Shown here piece by piece: positions 8,064 through 16,694 of a stretch of DNA of 64,000 bases (the first letter of the stretch is position 1; each line of letters begins with the position of its first letter). Made by a program: the position numbers and the translations under genes. The DNA is taken from positions 1 to 64,000 of the forward strand of contig CAYGPJ010000008.1 in the NCBI GenBank assembly GCA_964351865.1. The letters are read 5' to 3'. The stretch comes from JBCDJI01 sp964351865 (GTDB lineage Bacteria; Verrucomicrobiota; Verrucomicrobiia; Methylacidiphilales; JBCBYL01). The notes under the pieces are model-generated. The model saw nothing but the letters and a program-made list of their open reading frames with translations, ran no database searches and had not been told where the DNA came from.

Positions 8064-8171
8064 TTAGGGTCTGGAAATCTGTGGATTACTGGCAAAATCG
8101 TCAAGGATATATTTGCGGTAATTTTTCTGTGAAACAAAGTTGAGAAGTTTTCGGCGACTGCTACGTTTCAT
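8064..8171 (-). CDS. 35-residue upstream ORF resembling the S15 C-terminal region
   Basis: The ORF begins with ATG at 8171 and stops with TAA at 8066-8064, two bases before the rpsO ATG. The peptide starts MKRSSRRKLLNFVSQ and continues KNYRKYI. This parallels S15, whose C-terminal third reads SRRRKLLDYVKRKDNGRYQE. The match covers about 18 residues, with RR, KLL, V and K shared and N/D and F/Y replacements. Codons differ widely from those in rpsO, so this is not a recent copy. It may be a regulatory leader peptide or an old truncated duplicate. No ribosome binding site was seen, so translation is unproven. Confidence 0.5.
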   Translation of the reverse strand: MKRSSRRKLLNFVSQKNYRKYILDDFASNPQISRP

Positions 8172-8232
8172 AACTTATATTGACCCAATCCAGCCCGGAA
8201 TGGCCGGAGAGACTGATATTGAAGATCCATTT

Positions 8233-11058
8233 ATGATAAAAATGCAATCATTCGCTGCGGACGGTTTGGAAAAACTGGCGCGGATCATCGAAGCCCACCC
8301 GTGGAAGGTGGTCGGGCTGGCGACAGTGATGATCGTCATTTTCGGCTGGCTGGCAGCGACCCAACTGGGCGTGCAGAACAACGTCAACGATCTGGTCAAG
8401 TCAGACGCCGAGATCCACAGCAACTATCTCTATTATAAAGAAGAGTTCGGCGTGCGGGAAGAGATCGTGGTGGTCATTAAATCAGACGATTTCGAGGCGA
8501 ACAAGGTGGTGGCCAATTATCTGGCTGAGCAATTTCAGACGCGCGGACAGGATTTTGAACGAATTTATTACCGGCATGACTTCAGCAAAATGCGTCAAAG
8601 CATGCTGCATTACGCCCCGCAGGAGGAACTGGAAGGCATCGTTTCCAAGCTGGGTGCCTACAAGGATATTTTTGATAAGGGTGACAAAAAGGGTGGAGAG
8701 GGCGGCATGGATCTCAACAGCATGCTGGCCGAAGCGGTCAGCCGTTTTGATGAGGACGAACTGCGCAGCAAAACCGGCTGGCAGGAATTTAAGCCTTTTA
8801 TCGATGAATTTATCGGTAATCTGGACAATCTGGCCCAGCAATTAGGTCATGAAGTGGACGCCGACGCCGGAGGGGAAGTGGTTGCTGCTAACGAAAATCG
8901 ATTGGCAGAGATGGAAAAGCAGTTGGCTGAAAACGAATACCTCACTGTGAATGAAGGTAAGATCGTGGTGATGCTGCTGACCCCGACCGAAGGAGATGAC
9001 GAATCATTTGCTCCCTTTAAAACCATCATCAACGGCGTTCGCGCCGATGTGGCGACCGCACGCGAAAAATTTCCAGACGTCAGCATCGGGGTAACCGGTG
9101 AGCCGGTGCTGCTGGATGACGAATTAACCCAGAGTACCAAAGATTCGATCAAAGCGGCCATCATCACCTTTATTCTCATCTCGATTCTGTTCTTCGTCGC
9201 CTACCGTGAACTGGTGCGGCCATCGCTGGCGATCATTGCGCTGGTATTTTCGATCGGTTGGACGATGGGTCTGACCACCATCACCATCGGGCATCTCAAT
9301 ATCATCTCCCAGGCCTGCGTCATCATGCTGCTAGGATTGGGGATCGATTTCGGGATACAGATCCTCGGGCGTTATGAAGAAGAGATGGCCAAGGGGAAAT
9401 CCATTGATGAGGCCCTGATCCAGACGTTGCGGCACACAGGTGTCGCCATCCTGACCGGCGGCAGCACCACCGCCTTAGCCTTCTTCACCATGTGCTTTAA
9501 TGAATTCATCGGACTGGCTGAGTTGGGGATCATCTCGGGATCCGGCATCCTGATGTCCATTATCGCTAATTTAGTCTTTCTGCCGGCGATGTTGGTGATT
9601 CGTGACAAACGCCGTCAGAGGAAACTCAAGCGCCCGCTGACTCACACCGTCCCCGCCTTTCGGCAGGCGATTGACAAAAAACTCTTCTCGCGACCGAAGT
9701 TGGTGCTGTTCCTGGTACTGACCGCCACCCTCTATGCCGGATGGTCGTCCCGCACCGTCGGCTTCGATTTCAATCTGCTCAACCTGCAGAACCCGAAGAT
9801 GGAATCCGTTCAATACGAATTGGATCTGGTGGAGTCCTCGTCTTCGGGAACAATTTTCGGGGTGATCATCGCCGATGATCGAGCCGAGGCGAAAGCCCTG
9901 CGGGAGCAGTTGTTACAAAAACCGACCGTGGCTGGGGTGCGAACGCTGGATGATCTGCTGCCGGAGAATCTGGAAGAAAAACGGGAAGTTTTACTGCAAA
10001 TTAAAGCCAAGCTAGACCAGTTGGATTTTAAAATCGATTTTGGGCAAGGCATCGATGTCACCGAAGCCCGCAGGCAGCTCAAAGCGTTGCTGGCGGCATC
10101 CACTGAGGGGCGTGACATGGCCGAGAAGTACCGCGTCAAAGCCAAATTAGTCGGCAAAGGTGGCGAAGTGCAGGAGGCAATGGATATTTTTGGCAAACTC
10201 ATCCCGCCGCTGGAACGTGCCGTCGAACAACTCGAGGGATTAGACGACGAGGATGCCGGACGCCGACTCAACCGCTACCAAGCCGAAACCTTCGGTAAAA
10301 TGCAGCAGGAACTGCAGTGGCTGCGCGATCAGAACTTTGAGCAAGGGGTGACGCTGGAAGACCTGCCACAGGAACTGCGAACGCGCTACTTGTCTCAGAA
10401 CGGTAAGATTCTGCTGGAAGTGAACCCTAAAGAAAACGTCTGGGAGGAAGAGGCGAATCGCGCGTTTGTCGCCGATCTGCGATCCGTTGATCCCCAGGCA
10501 ACCGGCACGCCGGTGCAAAATTTGGCGTATATCATGTTGCTGCGCGACAGTTACGTGGAAGCCGCCGGGCTGGCCGCGCTGGCGATGCTGGTGCTGATCT
10601 TCATTCACTTCCGGAGTGTGGTGAAAGTGATCCTGACCATGATTCCGCTGGCCTTGGGGATCACCTGGACCGGTGGCGTGATGGCGTGGTGCCATATCGA
10701 TTTCAACCCGGCCAACATCATTACCCTGCCGCTGGTGATTGGCATCGGTGTGGCCTTTGGCGTGTATGTGGTGGATCGCCATCGGGAAGACGGCGAGGTC
10801 AAACTCTTCAGCTCCAGCACCGGTAAAGCGATTCTGCTCTCGGCCCTGACCACCATCATCGGCTTCAGTTCCATGATGACGGGCGATTACGTGGGGTTGC
10901 GCAGCTTAGGTCTGGTGATGACCATCGGAATCTTCTTTTGCTTTTTGAGCAGCAGTCTGGTCCTGCCCCAGTTTCTGGCATTGATGGATGGTCGTAAGGG
11001 TAATAAACCGAAGCATGCCTTGGCCAAGCCACCGGAAGACGATAAAGATAGTAAGTAG
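8233..11058 (+). CDS. MMPL/RND-family transporter
   Basis: About 941 residues with the duplicated RND layout. A first transmembrane helix (about residues 20-45) precedes a large periplasmic loop. A five-helix block follows near residues 305-450 (with LLGLGIDFGIQILGRYEEE), then a second helix, a second large loop, and a final five-helix block near 780-920 (with ITLPLVIGIGVAFGVYVVDR). This is the MMPL pattern, related to hopanoid and lipid exporters such as HpnN. Substrate is unknown. The ATG at 8233 is preferred: the reading frame extends to 8140, but that part overlaps the rpsO leader and has no signal. It diverges from rpsO. Confidence 0.85.
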   Translation: MIKMQSFAADGLEKLARIIEAHPWKVVGLATVMIVIFGWLAATQLGVQNNVNDLVKSDAEIHSNYLYYKEEFGVREEIVVVIKSDDFEANKVVANYLAEQFQTRGQDFERIYYRHDFSKMRQSMLHYAPQEELEGIVSKLGAYKDIFDKGDKKGGEGGMDLNSMLAEAVSRFDEDELRSKTGWQEFKPFIDEFIGNLDNLAQQLGHEVDADAGGEVVAANENRLAEMEKQLAENEYLTVNEGKIVVMLLTPTEGDDESFAPFKTIINGVRADVATAREKFPDVSIGVTGEPVLLDDELTQSTKDSIKAAIITFILISILFFVAYRELVRPSLAIIALVFSIGWTMGLTTITIGHLNIISQACVIMLLGLGIDFGIQILGRYEEEMAKGKSIDEALIQTLRHTGVAILTGGSTTALAFFTMCFNEFIGLAELGIISGSGILMSIIANLVFLPAMLVIRDKRRQRKLKRPLTHTVPAFRQAIDKKLFSRPKLVLFLVLTATLYAGWSSRTVGFDFNLLNLQNPKMESVQYELDLVESSSSGTIFGVIIADDRAEAKALREQLLQKPTVAGVRTLDDLLPENLEEKREVLLQIKAKLDQLDFKIDFGQGIDVTEARRQLKALLAASTEGRDMAEKYRVKAKLVGKGGEVQEAMDIFGKLIPPLERAVEQLEGLDDEDAGRRLNRYQAETFGKMQQELQWLRDQNFEQGVTLEDLPQELRTRYLSQNGKILLEVNPKENVWEEEANRAFVADLRSVDPQATGTPVQNLAYIMLLRDSYVEAAGLAALAMLVLIFIHFRSVVKVILTMIPLALGITWTGGVMAWCHIDFNPANIITLPLVIGIGVAFGVYVVDRHREDGEVKLFSSSTGKAILLSALTTIIGFSSMMTGDYVGLRSLGLVMTIGIFFCFLSSSLVLPQFLALMDGRKGNKPKHALAKPPEDDKDSK

Positions 11059-11230
11059 CTGATCACCTGTTTTTTTAACGGTAAGGTCGCCAAGGTGCGC
11101 GAAGCGGGAACCTGTTTGTATTTTTTGATTTGAGCTAGGGTGTTTTTTAAACCGCAATTACAAATCCCGCATTTCCCCCGGCCAAACTTTGCGTCCCTTG
11201 GTGAGCTGTCTTTACCTCCGGTAAACTAAA

Positions 11231-11358
11231 TTAGAGCATTTTGTAATCAATCTGTTTCATAGGGTGGTCGAATAAAAGGGACGGAGGAATTCATGCATGA
11301 ACTCCTCCGTCCCTTTTAATGCGTCATCGTGCGGCAAGGTATCGACCATATGCTCTAA
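11231..11358. repeat. TTAGAGC-bounded element with a 44-nt hairpin
   Basis: The element opens with TTAGAGCAT (11231-11239) and closes with its inverse ATGCTCTAA (11350-11358). Inside is a near-perfect hairpin at 11274-11317, with 15-bp arms starting AAAAGGGACGGAGGA and then, after one mismatch, a TTCATG/CATGAA core. The same terminal heptamer bounds the element at 63670-64000. The rest of the 406-base gap 11059-11464 shows only degenerate short repeats and no gene. Confidence 0.7.
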
Positions 11359-11464
11359 TGGGAAAAATACTGGCCCCAATTTCCGAATATTAGTGTCCAT
11401 AAGTGTGTATTAGTGGTTTCAATTTCCCGTTTGCGGTTTAAAGCGCGTCCGGTAGCTTTCCTGC

Positions 11465-14400
11465 TTGGATCGGGATCAACTGACTGACTTCTGTTTGCAG
11501 AATCCGAAGGTGAAACAAGCCGTAGCAGAGGTGCTTTCTACGGGGCAGGTTTATCTTCCGGAGATGCCCCGGTCTGCCCAGGCGCTTTGTGCCAGCCTGA
11601 TTTTAAAGCAAATTCCACCAGAAAAAGTGTTGTGCATTATCGCTTCGTCCGCGCGGGAGGCGGAGCAGTTGTCTTGGGATCTGGAGTCTTTCACGCGTGA
11701 TGCCGAAGAAGTCTCTATCTTTTGTGAAACCGGCATCCTGGAGGAAGGGGAGCTGTCGGAATCTTATTCTCAGCGGCTCCGGCATGAACTCGAAAGTCTC
11801 TTAAGTCGCCAACCGAAGGTGATGATAACCACCCGTGAATCGCTGGATCTCGCGCTGCCGGATCCCGGCTTGCTGATTCAATCACGCCGCAGTTATGCCT
11901 TCGGGGAAACCGTGGCACCTGATTCGCTGGTGGAACAACTGGAGGAGAGTGGGTATGTGGCGGAAGGGTTGGTGGTGGAACGGGGGCAGTATTGTCGGCG
12001 CGGGGGGATCATTGATGTCTTTCCGATCAGTGCGGAATGGCCGGTGCGGATGGAGTGGTTTGGGGATGAAATCGACAGCATTCGGGAATTTGATCCGGTG
12101 GAACAGATGTCGGTGAAGTCGGTCGAGCGGGTGGTTTTGTCGCTGGAGATGGAAGAGCAAGAGCCCTCAGCTACGCTGTTGGATTATCTGGGGGGAGTGC
12201 CGGTGAATTGTTTTCTCTACTCGTCTGATGAGGTGGAAGCGAGGGAAACGGGGAGTGCCCGGCAGGACCACCCTTCGTATGAAGCTTCGGCTCGGCAGGG
12301 TGCCCACATTTTGTGGGATATCAGGCATCACTCATTTTTGAGTGATGCGGGATACGATCAGATTCTGTTGGAGAATAAGCGACAACTAGTGCTGGCAGAA
12401 ATTCAATCGTGGGTGGAATCCGGTATGCGGGTTTTACTGGCGAGTCAGAATGAAGGGGAAGAGAAGCGTCTGTGGGAGTGGTTGAATATCAATCAGCAAT
12501 CAGCAATCAGCAATTTCCGATCTCCCTGGCCGAAAGGATTTATCTGGCAGGAAGTCGGCTTAGTGGTGCTGACGGATGCGGAGATCTTTGGCCGTTATCA
12601 GAGCGTCAACCGGCAACACCATCGCACGCGAGATCGGTTAGAGAAATGGCGTCGTTCATCGGCTAAGCAGCAGTATCGTGACTTTCAGGATGGCGATCAC
12701 GTGGTGCACGTGGAATACGGCGTCGGGATTTATCTGGGAATCAAAGAGCTGCCGGACCTCTCGCGTGGATCTTCCAAAAGTGTGATGGAGATTGAATTCT
12801 CGGAATCGGCTCGTTTGTTTGTGCCGTTGGATCAGGCCTACATGGTTTCGCGCTATGTGGGCGTGGGCAAGAAACCGCCGGGGCTGGATGTCTTAGGCAA
12901 TACCCGCTGGGAAAAGAAGAAGCGGCAGGCGGGGACGGCAGTAATGGATTATGCCGCCAAGGTGCTGCAGATTCAGGCCGAACGGGCCTTGGAGTCAGGA
13001 TATGCCTTTCCGCCGGATACCGAGTGGCAACGAGAATTTGAAGAGGCATTTCCTTACGATGAAACGGCCGATCAGTTGACGGCCATTCGTGAAACCAAGG
13101 AGGACATGGAGTCTTCCCGACCAATGGATCGGCTGATCTGTGGGGACGTAGGATTCGGTAAAACTGAGGTGGCGATCCGTGCCGCCTTCAAAGCCGTGAT
13201 GTCCGGCAAGCAAGTGGGGTTTCTAGTGCCGACGACCGTGTTGGCTCAGCAGCATTTCGATAATTTTGTGGAACGGATGGCGGATTACCCGGTTAAGGTG
13301 GGATTGTTATGCCGACTGGTTTCTCAAGTGGATCAGCGCAAGGTATTGAAGCAACTGGCGGCCGGCGAGGTGGACATCGTTATCGGCACGCATCGACTGC
13401 TCTCACAGGAAGTCTCCTTCAAAGACCTCGGGCTGGTGATGGTGGACGAAGAACAGCGCTTCGGAGTGGAGCACAAGGATAAGCTGAAGGAGAAATATCG
13501 TAGTATTGATTTACTGACGCTCTCCGCGACGCCGATTCCGAGGACCTTGTACATGGCACTAATGGGCACGCGGGATATGAGTACGATTGATACGCCGCCG
13601 CGCAATCGAATTCCGGTGGAGACCAGTATCCATGCCTACGATGAACGACTGATCCGCTCGGCGGTGCAACGGGAGGTGGCGCGCGGCGGGCAGGTCTATT
13701 TCCTGCATAACCGCGTAAAATCGATTCAGCGGGTGGCCAAACAGATTCGCTTTCTGGTGCCGGAGGCACGGGTCGAAGTGGGGCACGGCCAGATGGATGA
13801 ACATGAACTGGAAGAGGTGATGCATCGCTTTGTGGCAGGGGATGCGGATGTGCTGGTGGCTACTACGATTATTGAAAGCGGTCTGGATATTCCGAATGCC
13901 AATACCATCGTCATTGATCGGGCCGATCGGTTGGGTCTGGCGGATCTGTATCAATTGCGAGGCCGGGTCGGGCGCTCGGATACTCGCGCCTATGCGCTGC
14001 TGATGTTACCGCGGGATTTAGTGCAGGGCGATGCGGGCAAGCGGGTGGAAACGATCAAGCAATATACCCAACTGGGAGCCGGGTTTAAGGTGGCGATGCG
14101 GGATCTGGAGATACGTGGTGCGGGGAATTTATTGGGAACCGCTCAAAGTGGTCACATTGCCGCGATCGGTTTCGAACTGTATTGCCGGCTACTCAAGCAA
14201 GCGATCGCCAAGCTGAAGGGTGAAAATGTTTCGCAGGTGAAAGATGTCGGGATGAAGCTGGATTTCATCTGTCTGGGGCAGCAGGCGGAAGTAGGCACGG
14301 CCTGCGCCTTTATCCCGCCTGAGTATATTAACGATGAAATGCTGCGAATTCAGGCGTATCGGAGTCTGGCGGAGCTGCAGGATCTGCCGGGATTGAAGGA

Positions 14401-14653
14401 TTTGCAGGCGCGTTGGAAAGACTGCTACGGTCGTTGGCCGGAATCGGTAGAGTTGCTACTTTTGTATAATCGGGTTAGGATGTCAGCTTTATCTGGTAAT
14501 ATTACGCAAATAGATGTAAAAGGTGACAAGTTAATGCTAATGCGCCATGGCGACTACATTGTGGTCAATGGCAAGTTTCCGCGTCTTTTGAAGCAGAAAT
14601 CTAAGGCAAAGTTGAGTGAAATAGAAAAATGGATAAAGGTTTTCAGCAAGTAA
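11465..14653 (+). CDS. mfd: Transcription-repair coupling factor
   Basis: ATP-driven DNA translocase that removes RNA polymerase stalled at lesions and recruits UvrA. The 1062 residues comprise a UvrB-like N-terminal module, the CarD-like RNA-polymerase-interaction domain near residue 405 (FQDGDHVVHVEYGVG), a RecG-like motor with Walker A CGDVGFGKTEVA near 560 and DEEQRFGV near 660, and a C-terminal TRCF domain. The start is TTG at 11465, the first possible start after an in-frame TAG. The N-terminal module is somewhat short compared with the E. coli protein. An in-frame run of heptamer repeats lies at 12491-12514. The gene end overlaps surA by 25 bases. Confidence 0.96.
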   Translation: MDRDQLTDFCLQNPKVKQAVAEVLSTGQVYLPEMPRSAQALCASLILKQIPPEKVLCIIASSAREAEQLSWDLESFTRDAEEVSIFCETGILEEGELSESYSQRLRHELESLLSRQPKVMITTRESLDLALPDPGLLIQSRRSYAFGETVAPDSLVEQLEESGYVAEGLVVERGQYCRRGGIIDVFPISAEWPVRMEWFGDEIDSIREFDPVEQMSVKSVERVVLSLEMEEQEPSATLLDYLGGVPVNCFLYSSDEVEARETGSARQDHPSYEASARQGAHILWDIRHHSFLSDAGYDQILLENKRQLVLAEIQSWVESGMRVLLASQNEGEEKRLWEWLNINQQSAISNFRSPWPKGFIWQEVGLVVLTDAEIFGRYQSVNRQHHRTRDRLEKWRRSSAKQQYRDFQDGDHVVHVEYGVGIYLGIKELPDLSRGSSKSVMEIEFSESARLFVPLDQAYMVSRYVGVGKKPPGLDVLGNTRWEKKKRQAGTAVMDYAAKVLQIQAERALESGYAFPPDTEWQREFEEAFPYDETADQLTAIRETKEDMESSRPMDRLICGDVGFGKTEVAIRAAFKAVMSGKQVGFLVPTTVLAQQHFDNFVERMADYPVKVGLLCRLVSQVDQRKVLKQLAAGEVDIVIGTHRLLSQEVSFKDLGLVMVDEEQRFGVEHKDKLKEKYRSIDLLTLSATPIPRTLYMALMGTRDMSTIDTPPRNRIPVETSIHAYDERLIRSAVQREVARGGQVYFLHNRVKSIQRVAKQIRFLVPEARVEVGHGQMDEHELEEVMHRFVAGDADVLVATTIIESGLDIPNANTIVIDRADRLGLADLYQLRGRVGRSDTRAYALLMLPRDLVQGDAGKRVETIKQYTQLGAGFKVAMRDLEIRGAGNLLGTAQSGHIAAIGFELYCRLLKQAIAKLKGENVSQVKDVGMKLDFICLGQQAEVGTACAFIPPEYINDEMLRIQAYRSLAELQDLPGLKDLQARWKDCYGRWPESVELLLLYNRVRMSALSGNITQIDVKGDKLMLMRHGDYIVVNGKFPRLLKQKSKAKLSEIEKWIKVFSK
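12491..12514 (+). repeat. AATCAGC heptamer tandem repeat inside mfd
   Basis: Three full AATCAGC units plus AAT lie in tandem within the coding sequence, about residue 343 of Mfd, in a segment without a conserved motif. The unit length is not a multiple of three, so gain or loss of one unit would shift the frame. Confidence 0.8.
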
Positions 14654-15642
14654 GGCGCAGAACCGCACAGGTTGTGGCGGCCGTGTGTCTGGTATCTGTG
14701 ACTTCACTACCGGCCCAGGTGATTGATGGTGTGGCCGCGGTGGTCAATGACAAGGTCATCACCTTCTCAGAAGTGCGTAAACAGGTGGATCCCATCGAAC
14801 GCGAATATAAAGACCTGTTCTCCGGGATGGAATTGGTGGAAAAAGTCAAAGAAGCTCGTCTCAATTCCCTGAAGTCACTAGTGGAACGCGAACTCATCAT
14901 TCAGGAATTTAATGATAAGGGTTTCTTCATTCCGGACAACGTCATCGACGACCGGATCACCAACATTGTGAAAGATCAGTATGAGGGCGATCGTCCGGCG
15001 TTGATTCGTACTTTGCAAGCCAACGGGATTTCGATCAGTCAATTCAAGCAACAGATTAAAGATCAAATTGTGGTGCAGGCGATGCGTTCCCGCAATGTGT
15101 CCTCGGCGGTGATTGTCTCGCCCTTCCAGATTGAGCAGTATTATCAGGATAATGTGCGTCAGTTTGTGCAGCCGGATCAGATTAAGCTACGCATGATTTT
15201 CCTGCGTAAAGGTTTGTTTAAAGAGAAGCGCACCCTAGCGGACGGGACGGAAGAGGAAATCGATCCGCAGCAGCTGATCATGGAGGAGATTTTACGTAAG
15301 GTGAAAACCGGCAGTGATTTTGCCAGCCTGGCGCGTGGTTATTCGGAAAGCCCGCAACGGGCTAACGGGGGCGACATGGGGTGGGTTTCTGAATCGACGT
15401 TACGACCTGAGTTAGCGGAAGTCGCCTTCAAGCTGCAACCGGGACAGAACAGCGACATCGTCACCACCAATGAGGGTTACTATGTGCTGTTAGCCGAGGA
15501 CGTCAGGCGCTCTACCGTGATGGCACTTTCTGATGTGCGTGACAGCATAGAAAGCACGTTGCTGCAACAGGAGCGGGAACGACTCCAGCAGGAATGGCTC
15601 GACAGCCTGCGTGCCAAGGCATTTATCAAAATGTTCTTCTAG
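14629..15642 (+). CDS. surA: SurA-like periplasmic peptidyl-prolyl isomerase
   Basis: A 337-residue exported folding factor for outer-membrane proteins. Residues 1-30 form a signal peptide (basic start, hydrophobic core, LPAQ cleavage region). A SurA-type N-terminal chaperone domain follows (about 31-175, beginning VIDGVAAVVNDKVITFSEV). One parvulin domain follows at about 180-295 (RMIFLRKG, GGDMGWVSE, LQPGQNSDIV). E. coli SurA has two parvulin domains; one is common in distant relatives. The ATG lies inside the end of mfd (25-base overlap), implying co-transcription. A hairpin with a U-run follows at 15668. The family is clear; the exact SurA role is inferred. Confidence 0.88.
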   Translation: MDKGFQQVRRRTAQVVAAVCLVSVTSLPAQVIDGVAAVVNDKVITFSEVRKQVDPIEREYKDLFSGMELVEKVKEARLNSLKSLVERELIIQEFNDKGFFIPDNVIDDRITNIVKDQYEGDRPALIRTLQANGISISQFKQQIKDQIVVQAMRSRNVSSAVIVSPFQIEQYYQDNVRQFVQPDQIKLRMIFLRKGLFKEKRTLADGTEEEIDPQQLIMEEILRKVKTGSDFASLARGYSESPQRANGGDMGWVSESTLRPELAEVAFKLQPGQNSDIVTTNEGYYVLLAEDVRRSTVMALSDVRDSIESTLLQQERERLQQEWLDSLRAKAFIKMFF

Positions 15643-15662
15643 AAAGACATTCGAGAGAAAAC

Positions 15663-15798
15663 TGTAGGCCGACTTTATAAGTCGGCTTTTTTATGCTGCC
15701 GAGATTCGATCTTTATCCCGACACATGTGTCGGGATAAACTAAACGAGCTAGAAATATATGTGATCTACGCTTTCGCGTAGGGTTTTCTCGGCCTACA
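15663..15798. repeat. Hairpin array bounded by TGTAGGCCGA inverted repeats
   Basis: Outer inverted repeats TGTAGGCCGA (15663-15672) and TCGGCCTACA (15789-15798) enclose a terminator-like hairpin, a perfect 28-bp palindrome at 15712-15739 (half-site TTTATCCCGACACA), and a CTACGC/GCGTAG hairpin at 15766-15781. The GTAGGCCGA module is the same as in the CTAG elements. The block fills the surA-pdxA gap and ends 12 bases before the pdxA ATG. Confidence 0.7.
15668..15692 (+). terminator. Probable intrinsic terminator after surA
   Basis: An 8-bp stem, GCCGACTT/AAGTCGGC, has a 3-nt loop and is followed by six T (15687-15692). It is 26 bases past the surA stop. It overlaps the left arm of the repeat block, so the repeat may have supplied the terminator. 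Confidence 0.75.
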
Positions 15799-15810
15799 TT
15801 AAACTTTTAA

Positions 15811-16689
15811 ATGAAAAAACCAATTGTAGTTACTTTGGGAGAGCCTTCGGGAATAGGACCGGAAGTGGTAAAGAAAGCGCTGCACAAATTCCGCAAAAAA
15901 CATCCTAAAATACCGGTGGATCTGCTGGGGAATCCCGACGCTGCCCGGCCGGGCAAACCGACAAAACAATCGGCCCGATCCGCTTTGGAAGCGCTGGAAC
16001 TTTCCGCTGAAATGGCGCGTGCTGGTGAGGTGTCTGCCATTGTCAACGGACCGGTCTCCAAAGAGTGGCTGCAGAAAATTGGGTTTAACTACCCCGGTCA
16101 GACCGAATTTTATGCGCGAGCCTTTGGCTTGAAAGACGATCAGGTCACGATGACGATGACGGGAGAACAGATGACGGTTGGCCTGGTCACCACGCACTGT
16201 TCGCTGGCGGCGGCGATCCGGAAAATGACGATTCCCCGTATCGTGGCAGCCGGACTCCGGCTGGAGGCCTTGCTGCAAGCTAAAGGGATTCGCAAACCAC
16301 GTCTTGCGGTGGCAGGATTGAATCCGCATGCAGGAGAAAGCGGAGCCTTCGGCCAGGAAGAGATCCGCATCATTCAGCCCGCCGTCAAGCAGTTGCAGCA
16401 AAAACTCGGACGCGCGGTAGCAGGGCCGATCTCACCCGACGCTGTCTTCATTTCCTGTCGGGATGGAAAGTATGATGGAGTCGTTTCCATGTATCACGAT
16501 CAGGGATTAATTCCATTCAAACTGGTGGCCTTTGACACGGGGGTCAACGTAACGGCGGGGCTCCCGATCTGGCGGATGTCGCCAGACCACGGCACGGCCT
16601 TTGATATCGCCGGCACGGGCAAAGCGGATGCCAGGAGCATGTTTTGTGCACTGGAGCTGGCGGTGCAACTGGCAAATACCAAAAGCTGA
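15811..16689 (+). CDS. pdxA: 4-hydroxythreonine-4-phosphate dehydrogenase
   Basis: NAD-dependent, metal-requiring enzyme of the DXP-dependent pyridoxal 5'-phosphate pathway. The 292 residues carry the family marks: the N-terminal VTLGEPSGIGPEVV, the metal-ligand histidines in GLNPHAGESGAFG and SMYHDQGLIPFK, and the C-terminal SPDHGTAFDIAG motif. It is slightly short compared with the usual 320-340 residues. The next gene starts five bases after its stop, suggesting a two-gene operon. Upstream is the hairpin-rich repeat block. Confidence 0.96.
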   Translation: MKKPIVVTLGEPSGIGPEVVKKALHKFRKKHPKIPVDLLGNPDAARPGKPTKQSARSALEALELSAEMARAGEVSAIVNGPVSKEWLQKIGFNYPGQTEFYARAFGLKDDQVTMTMTGEQMTVGLVTTHCSLAAAIRKMTIPRIVAAGLRLEALLQAKGIRKPRLAVAGLNPHAGESGAFGQEEIRIIQPAVKQLQQKLGRAVAGPISPDAVFISCRDGKYDGVVSMYHDQGLIPFKLVAFDTGVNVTAGLPIWRMSPDHGTAFDIAGTGKADARSMFCALELAVQLANTKS

Positions 16690-16694
16690 ATCCA

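Noticed and set aside
8140..8232. N-terminal extension of the MMPL transporter
   Set aside because: It overlaps the rpsO leader ORF on the other strand and adds no conserved residues. The ATG at 8233 leads to the first membrane helix.
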